A stretch of 64,000 nucleotides of DNA, from positions 5,856,001 through 5,920,000 of the forward strand of contig CM060833.1 in NCBI GenBank assembly GCA_030762175.1. The letters are read 5' to 3'. Positions within the stretch are counted from its first letter, which is position 1. The number at the start of each line of letters is the position of its first letter. This DNA is from Metallyticus violacea (Eukaryota > Arthropoda > Insecta > Mantodea > Metallyticidae). The notes under the pieces were generated by a model. The model saw only the letters and a program-made list of their open reading frames with translations, was not told the DNA's origin and ran no database searches. Positions 58,461 through 64,000 of the stretch are shown piece by piece. A program made the translations under genes and the position numbers.

Positions 58461-59049
58461 ACACTACTAATCATTAAAGTGATATGTCCATAAGCGACGC
58501 GTTCAACCGACTCCACATTTTCTCAGAAGGCAATACCAGCAGGTGTCTGAATTTGAAGATAATTCCGTTGTTCAAATTTGGTTGAATTTCGACAATATTT
58601 TTTTGAGTTACTGTTGATTGTGTGGCTGTAAATTAGTGCGAGTAATAATAATATCCACAATGAACCCCAATATTGGAAAATGTAGGTCCGATAGGTCCCA
58701 AGGCAGCTGTCAGGAACACTTGGATATGAAGCTCGTGGAGAAAATATTTTTTCGAATCGTGACACTATAATCCGGGATATACAACTTTGCTACTGCTACT
58801 AATACTGCTGAATATAAAACTCAAGTTTCTAAAACACAAATAATTAGACAATTAAAATGAGTGGAATAACACATTAGAAAAAGAAAATTTAATAAATATA
58901 TCCCAGTAAATCAGGCATGACTGTTGGTAATCGTATTTCTTTTCAAACAAATGCATCTCGCAGTTATTTGTTGACAGCTGTCTTAAGTGATCGGTGTAAC
59001 ACGTTTCGTAGAAATTGATATAGATATAAATATCGTGCAGCGATTAAAA

Positions 59050-60530
59050 AAATTATTTAATAAGTGAAAAGCGGGCAAGACACAAACTCAGCTGAAGGAA
59101 GTTCATGGGGGCCTAGCACTAAAGACCATTTATTACTGTATAAATGAATGTAAACGTGGCCGTACGAACACTGCAGATGCTGCACGTTCCGGATGTTCGA
59201 TTGAGATTTCTTCTGAAGAAATGGTCGATAAAAATGCATGATATCGTGATAGAAAGCCGTCGCATTAAAATTAGCGAGATTGCTGAGATGGTAGGCATCT
59301 CATATGAACAGTACATGAAGTTCTGCATATGAAGAAGAAGAGTGCGGGTTGGGTGCCGCGTTTGTTGACTCTACACCATAATCGCTCAAGGAAGAATATT
59401 TCAAAATCGTGTTTGGGAAAGTTTCAGCATAATTCTGGCGTCGTTTTGTTACTGTAGGCGAAACTTGGATCTATCACCACGCCCCGAAGACAAAACGACA
59501 GTCAAAAATTGGGTTGGCGTAGGTGAAAGGTTGTCTCACACTACTTTTCAAAATATCCATACATCTTCTCGTTTTCAAAATCTATCTTCCTCTCATAATC
59601 TTAACATGTACTATTATTACATCACTTTACTCATCAACACTGCCCGTCTCTGGAATGCATTGCCACGGGATGTCAGAGACCGCCGAACTTTAGAAGCATT
59701 TCATAAGAAATTGTTTAATATTATCAGAAATAATCGATTGTTCTAGATTTAGATTACTTTTGTTACAATGCATGTATTGATTTGTTTTACCTTGCTGTAA
59801 AACTGTTTATTCTATTATTTTTACTACTATCATAAATGTTCCTATCTCCTCCATAGCATTTTCAGGGTTTAATTTTATGTTTTGCTTGTGTCTTTATTTA
59901 CACTTTCAGGATTTACGTAGGTTGCTATATATGTCATTACTGGTGTTTGTTGTATGTTATTGTTTTTTTTTCTTTTTTATCAGTTAATATTTTTCATTAT
60001 CAATATGTATTAGCATATATTTATTTATATACAGAATGTTTTACATTGACTTATATGTGCACGAGTATTGTGAATGTTGTGATTGTAATATTCGCTATAA
60101 TTTCATGTACTTATTAAATTGTTAGAGCGCAAGAGAAGGTCTAATGGTCTTAGCTCTACTAGAATAAATAAATAAATAAAAAATAAATAAAAACAATGCA
60201 CCGGAAAAAATCTAAAACCGTTTTTATTGGGGAGGGGGATTTAAGGCTATTATCATGATTGATTATCAGGAAAAGAGTAAAACAATAGCCGGCTGTTATT
60301 ACGCAACGTTACTGGACCTTTTGCATAGTGAATTCAAGCAGAAAAGACAAAAATTGGCGCGCAAAAATGTGCTCCTCCAACAGGACAATGCGCCTGCTCA
60401 CTAGTCGCCGCTGAAATGGCAAAAGTGCACGATCTGGGCTTCGAAACAGTTCCCCACCGACTATATTCCCTAGATTTGGCTCCATATCACTTTTTTATAT
60501 TTCTTAAGTTCAAAAATTGGCTTGTGAGGT
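59050..60530 (+). mobile_element. Mariner copy split by a LINE
   Basis: First part: LKTIYYCINECKRGRTNTAD, then KMHDIVIESRRIKISEIAEM, VGISYEQYMKF, GWVPRLLT and VGETWIYHHAP (first catalytic region, Asp lost), to about 59527. After the LINE insert it resumes near 60190 with NAPEKI, then IDYQEKSKTIAGCYYATLL, KQKRQKLARKNVLLQQDNAP (second catalytic Asp) and a damaged YIP.IWLHITF end at about 60510. The two parts together give the mariner gene in order. Stops and frameshifts are numerous. Confidence 0.75.
59528..60192 (+). mobile_element. 5'-truncated LINE inserted in a mariner
   Basis: The last ~70 codons of a LINE ORF2 are intact: NTARLWNALPRDVRDRRTLE, then AFHKKLFNIIRNNRLF and TAG (59744). A ~440-bp 3' UTR follows, with the usual 'GAAGGTCTAATGGTCTTAGC' run-up and an (AAATA)n tail at 60160-60190. 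The left end is cut within the coding region, as is usual after incomplete reverse transcription. Confidence 0.82.
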
Positions 60531-60729
60531 TCAAGGCAGCAAATTTATCCTCGGCCCTTTGATTAAAGTCTGGAGCCTGTAGGATGAGGTCTGTCTCTAC
60601 AGAAAGCATTGCGTACTTTCTATGGTTTGAAATCATAATTTTGACCCAAGTGAATACTTGGAGTTGGTCATCAGGCATTTTTTAAATTTCCAATGGCCTC
60701 AAAGAAAAATTTCAATTCATACAAAACAA

Positions 60730-61715
60730 AATAAAGTAACTCCTTCGGGAATTCACATGAAACTGCCCTAGCCTGCCAATTAGTAACAGCTGATTACTAA
60801 AGAAACACTGGTTATAGCTGGTGGAGAGTGTCTCTGCATAGGAGTATTGTAGACACTGGATGATCAAATTTAATTTTGATTTTTACCGCGACTTAGTTTG
60901 ATTGGGTGACATAATCGCCAATCAGCTTTCTTGCTTCAGGGGCGTTGAAAGGGCACTGGTTTCGAGAATGCAATACTCTGTTACCTTGTGAGTAGTTAAA
61001 GAACTAATTCAAACAGAGATATTTATTTACTTTTGCTTACGGCCTATGAAGGAATTGTTTTAACCTGAGTGCTGCCGACAAAACACAAACATAAGCTTAC
61101 CACTAACATTTCAGCCTGTCATATTTGTTATTGTGTTTGCGCCTTCAGTTAGCATTCATACACGGCTGCACTTCCATTAATTGCAATTTCCTTTCAATGG
61201 CGGAGTCGTTAGCAAAATAAGGACTTTGAGGTATTTGTAGCATTTAACAGTCTCTTTTTCATTGTACTATAAGAAAGATTGCAGAAAAGTAAGATGTTTG
61301 TTTATTAATACTGTGCACAAATTCGCACCCTCTTTCAGAAATGCTTAAGTGCTTCCCGGGACCAAAGTTTGCAGTTTTATTATAACAGTTCCTTTCAGTG
61401 TCAACACTGTAGTCCCTTATCTCCGAAAGGCGCGTATCAATTCCATAGCCTTACAACCGAACACTGTTGGCTTTGTTAGCGAGAGAACAGAAGGCTATGC
61501 AATGGCTTGAATATCATACAGTGTTTCAGAAACTCAGGCTCGCGATATTATTTTTAGAGAGTACACCTTTTTCAAAAGACGAGGAATAGACCAATAAACT
61601 GGATTTTAAAAATGCTTAGCAACTGACTGCAAATGCATGTGGCAGGCAGGCATTTGCGGCGAGACTAGAAAATTGGGGCTAGTGACACCGCAGTTTTTGT
61701 ATCGCATAAAAAACA
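60730..61715. other. No gene or element recognised
   Basis: Intronic sequence without identifiable exon, transposase or SINE. Confidence 0.5.
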
Positions 61716-61721
61716 CACTAT

Positions 61722-61900
61722 ATCCTCCTTGGTCCAGTTGTTAACGTTCTTTGATCTAGGGAACCGCGTAATAGGCGACGGTGTGTCGGCATCCTGATCT
61801 CATACTATCTTCCATCAATGAAGTCGTGAGACAGAAGTGGAGGAAGCAGAAGTCGCTGCGGAAGGCCAAGGTTCACCCCGGGCTATAGCCATAACGATGA
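61722..61900 (+). repeat. SINE family C, copy 2 (head truncated)
   Basis: Shares with 55.7 kb the order GATCTAGGGAACCGCG, AATAGGCGAC, GTGTCGGCAT, CATCAATGAAGTCGTGAGAC, GAAGCAGAAGTC and the GGCCAAGG/GGCCATGG end. Most of the tRNA-like head is missing. Confidence 0.6.
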
Positions 61901-61984
61901 TTACAAACTTAAAACACTTTGACAAAAGCTTTATGCAAGACTGTAATAAATATTTATAACTTTATGAATTTTATCACCATGATT

Positions 61985-62250
61985 TTATTTTTTATTTATT
62001 TATGGACGCTCTTTAACATCTCAAGTCATCAGCGTCCCATTCAATTCAGGACGTGAAACGGCCGACAAATTTTGCTCAGGGGCCTCTTCTTTCAGGCTTA
62101 AAGTTCTTTTTCGTGCCGTAAATGTACGATACGGGACCCGCGGCTTTACTTCCCTTCCAAAGGAAGCCATACTTAGGATTTTTACACTGGAAAAAATCCA
62201 TAGATCCTGGCCGGGTTTGAATCCGCGATCTTGGGTTTACCAGGACCGAC
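61985..62250 (-). repeat. SINE family A, copy 16
   Basis: Minus-oriented. The head has lost about 30 bp: TTGGGTTTA is joined directly to CCAGGACCGAC, so the A box is deleted. Confidence 0.9.
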
Positions 62251-62403
62251 ATTATGGCCATGAAGAATTTACACAGTACAAAGTACAAAAACTAAAATAT
62301 CATACACTGGCTTTAATGCGTCCACCTACACAATTCTACGAAGTTTGCTGTTCAAACGTAAAAATTCAAATAATGGGGGTCAATTTTAACGGAGAGTTTT
62401 TAT

Positions 62404-62520
62404 TATTTGTTTGTTTTATTTACCCCACTGTTTAACATCTCAAGTCATCAGCGTTCCATTCAATTCAGGGCGTCAAACCGCCGACAAATTTTGCTCAGAG
62501 GCCGCTTCTTTCAGGCTTTA
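62404..62520 (-). repeat. SINE family A, copy 17 (tail half only)
   Basis: From TTTGTTTTATTTACC to CTTCTTTCAGGCTTTATG. The rest is absent. Family X copy 5 starts next to it. Confidence 0.85.
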
Positions 62521-62529
62521 TGCCTGCGT

Positions 62530-62974
62530 GTGTGTCTGTCAACGCTCTAGCGGTCGCAATTTTTATATTTAACAAAAGTATCGTCGTGAAGATAGCAAAT
62601 GTGAAATATTAATCTAATATGTGTGTGAGAATTATATTTGTATGTAAGAGCGCTCTGTAATAACCTTCAGAAAACGTTTACGTTACATGTTAATAACATT
62701 TAAATTAAATTTCAAAGCCTCTGAAAATCGATATAACTTTCGATTGTTTTTGTTTACTTAGTACATTGTAATTGTTTTTAAATAGTAACATGTTTTTGTT
62801 TTATTGAAACATATGAAAATCATCTTAAATACACAACATAACTCGAAACTTTCTTTTATTTCTCTCTATTTTAGTGAATGTAAAGATGATATCAAGGGCT
62901 CAGTTCATAACCATGGTTACATTTAAAAATGTTTAAAAATACTCACACACAGTATAGATTTATCTATCAGTGGC

Positions 62975-63044
<70 letters not shown>

Positions 63045-63228
63045 TTGTTTCTCTTTTGTGATACTTATAGATTGCAAGAATTCTAATTTTGTTCCCCTAA
63101 TATCACAACTTATTTCATTTCATTAATTAGAAGGCCATAATTTGTGCCTTATATTAATTTTTAAAGTTTCTCAACTTGCTGAGGAATTCGCTTAGTTTAC
63201 GCAGCTCCAGCGTGACGGACTTTTGTAC
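62530..63228 (+). repeat. Interspersed repeat family X, copy 5
   Basis: Starts CTGTCAACGCTCTAGCGGTCGC. It lacks the monomer array, has the full body (GTAAGAGCGCTCTGTAATAA at about 62643), includes a 70-bp (AAT)n microsatellite at 62975-63044, and ends ACGCAGCTCCAGCGTGACGG. The right end lies about 25 bp before the exon at 63252. Confidence 0.75.
62975..63044. repeat. (AAT)n microsatellite
   Basis: About 23 AAT units inside family X copy 5. Confidence 0.95.
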
Positions 63229-63251
63229 TAATGCAGGTGTTTGCTTTGCAG

Positions 63252-63338
63252 GGTCGGGGCAAGGGCACCAAACAGAAGAAGTACAAACGGTCTACGGGCG
63301 GTAGTCTAAGTGATAGTTCAGGCAGTGTGATACAGCAG
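63252..63338 (+). CDS. Internal exon (29 codons, phase 0) of the rightward gene
   Basis: A textbook small exon. A branch-like TACTAAT and a pyrimidine tract end in TTTGCTTTGCAG at 63251. The exon is 87 nt, a multiple of three, and the donor CAG/GTAAGG follows. Only one frame is open: a basic start GRGKGTKQKKYKR followed by a Gly/Ser-rich end with SDSSGS, finishing IQQ. The other two frames stop. Being symmetric phase 0-0 it could be a cassette exon. It joins in frame to 30277-30366. The gene continues beyond the window. I do not recognise the protein. The basic/Ser-rich make-up suggests a disordered, possibly phosphorylated segment. Confidence 0.72.
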
Positions 63339-63525
63339 GTAAGGTCTCTTTGTTGTTTACCTCCAGTACAGTCCACCGCACTTTCCCCTTCTTTACTTCA
63401 CTTTCTTCGTCTTGCAGACTATCTCGCCCGCGTGTACTGTGACGCATTTGTAATCCTGGATCAAGATACAGTGCCACTTGCTCCTGGCCACCAGGTTCGA
63501 ATCTCTCTGGAGTAGTTTAGAGCAC

Positions 63526-63552
63526 GCTCTCTATCTCTCTCTCTCTCTCTTT
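63526..63552. repeat. (CT)n microsatellite
   Basis: Short CT run in the intron after the exon. Confidence 0.85.
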
Positions 63553-63713
63553 CTACCTCGCTAGCTTGTAGTTTCGGTTTAAGCTCGCACACTCCAGCAC
63601 CAGTTCGCTTTATAAATCTCTGCGGCCCCCCAATAGGCATACTTTACGATCCCTAAAATATTATAGATTTATTAGTTTCGATTTCATTAGTAACACAACA
63701 CACCTAATACGAG

Positions 63714-64000
63714 GGCGCGTTAATAAGTCTGGTAAAATCACATTAAATGCAAATAAATAAATAAATAAATAAAATAAATAAAAAATAAATAAAAAATAAA
63801 TAAATAAATAAAAAACAAAAATTTATTTCTCAACATAATCTTATGTGAGCTCAATACATTTGGTCCTCCGATTTTAATTTCTTTTTATAACCTTAGAAAA
63901 AAGTCTTTCAAACAGTGCATTATACTTGTTTACAGCACAAATAACATCTAAATCCGACGAAGTTTTCAATTTGTGAGGTTAGGAAAGAAATAAGTCACAT
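63714..64000 (-). mobile_element. Mariner C-terminal end, cut by the window edge
   Basis: At 63712 TACGAGGGCGCGTTAATAAG is a mariner-like terminus, followed by an (AAATA)n run. On the minus strand SSDLDVICAVNKYNALFERL, KVIKRN and RRTKCIELT.DYVEK form the classical mariner C-terminus. The rest of the transposase lies beyond 64000. Confidence 0.7.

Noticed and set aside
63484..63515. GGTTCGAATCTC after the 63252 exon as a tRNA/SINE head
   Set aside because: An isolated B-box-like word. No A box or SINE body adjoins it.

Overview
The window is eukaryotic, AT-rich, and almost certainly from an arthropod, most likely an insect. The clearest evidence is an insect-type BTB/POZ exon (13.9-14.4 kb, minus strand). 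Other signs are spliced exons with GT/AG borders, (ATT)n and (TA)n microsatellites, many Tc1/mariner-type transposons and several families of tRNA-derived SINEs. A large-genome hemimetabolous insect (cockroach/termite or stick-insect type) would fit this repeat load, but the sequence does not settle the order.

Two host transcription units can be supported. (1) A BTB/POZ gene runs leftward. It has a CpG-rich promoter near 16.9 kb, a probable non-coding first exon ending at 16867, the BTB coding exon 14426-14031, a likely linker exon 12294-12214, and weaker phase-compatible candidate exons at 10426-10199, 8902-8675 and 1313-885. (2) A gene of unknown identity runs rightward. It has a CpG-rich promoter with a CRE site near 29.8 kb, a first coding exon 30277-30366, and a phase-0 87-nt exon 63252-63338. 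The two exons share phase, so about 32.9 kb between them is best read as one giant intron. A small intact ORF (17427-17203, minus) may be a third gene.

Nearly everything else that can be recognised is mobile DNA. There are at least six mariner-type lineages: four copies of one family, two with both terminal inverted repeats; four copies of an MEVTR-type family; an Hsmar1-like copy; and several degraded ones. There are also a Tc1 relic, a hAT C-terminal relic, an internally deleted DUF4817-type transposase, and pieces of at least four LINEs. SINE family A has 17 insertions, some with exact 9-13 bp target-site duplications. SINE family B (Leu/Ser-tRNA-like head) has 10 insertions, and there are traces of two further families. 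Insertions are nested in several places: SINE in mariner, SINE in SINE, and LINE in mariner.

The most unusual element is a non-coding interspersed family, called X here, present at about 21.5-22.7, 23.5-23.9, 37.6-38.7, 53.0/53.6 and 62.5-63.2 kb. It joins a conserved ~650-bp body to a short array of ~139-bp monomers. No CRISPR, operon or prokaryotic system is present.
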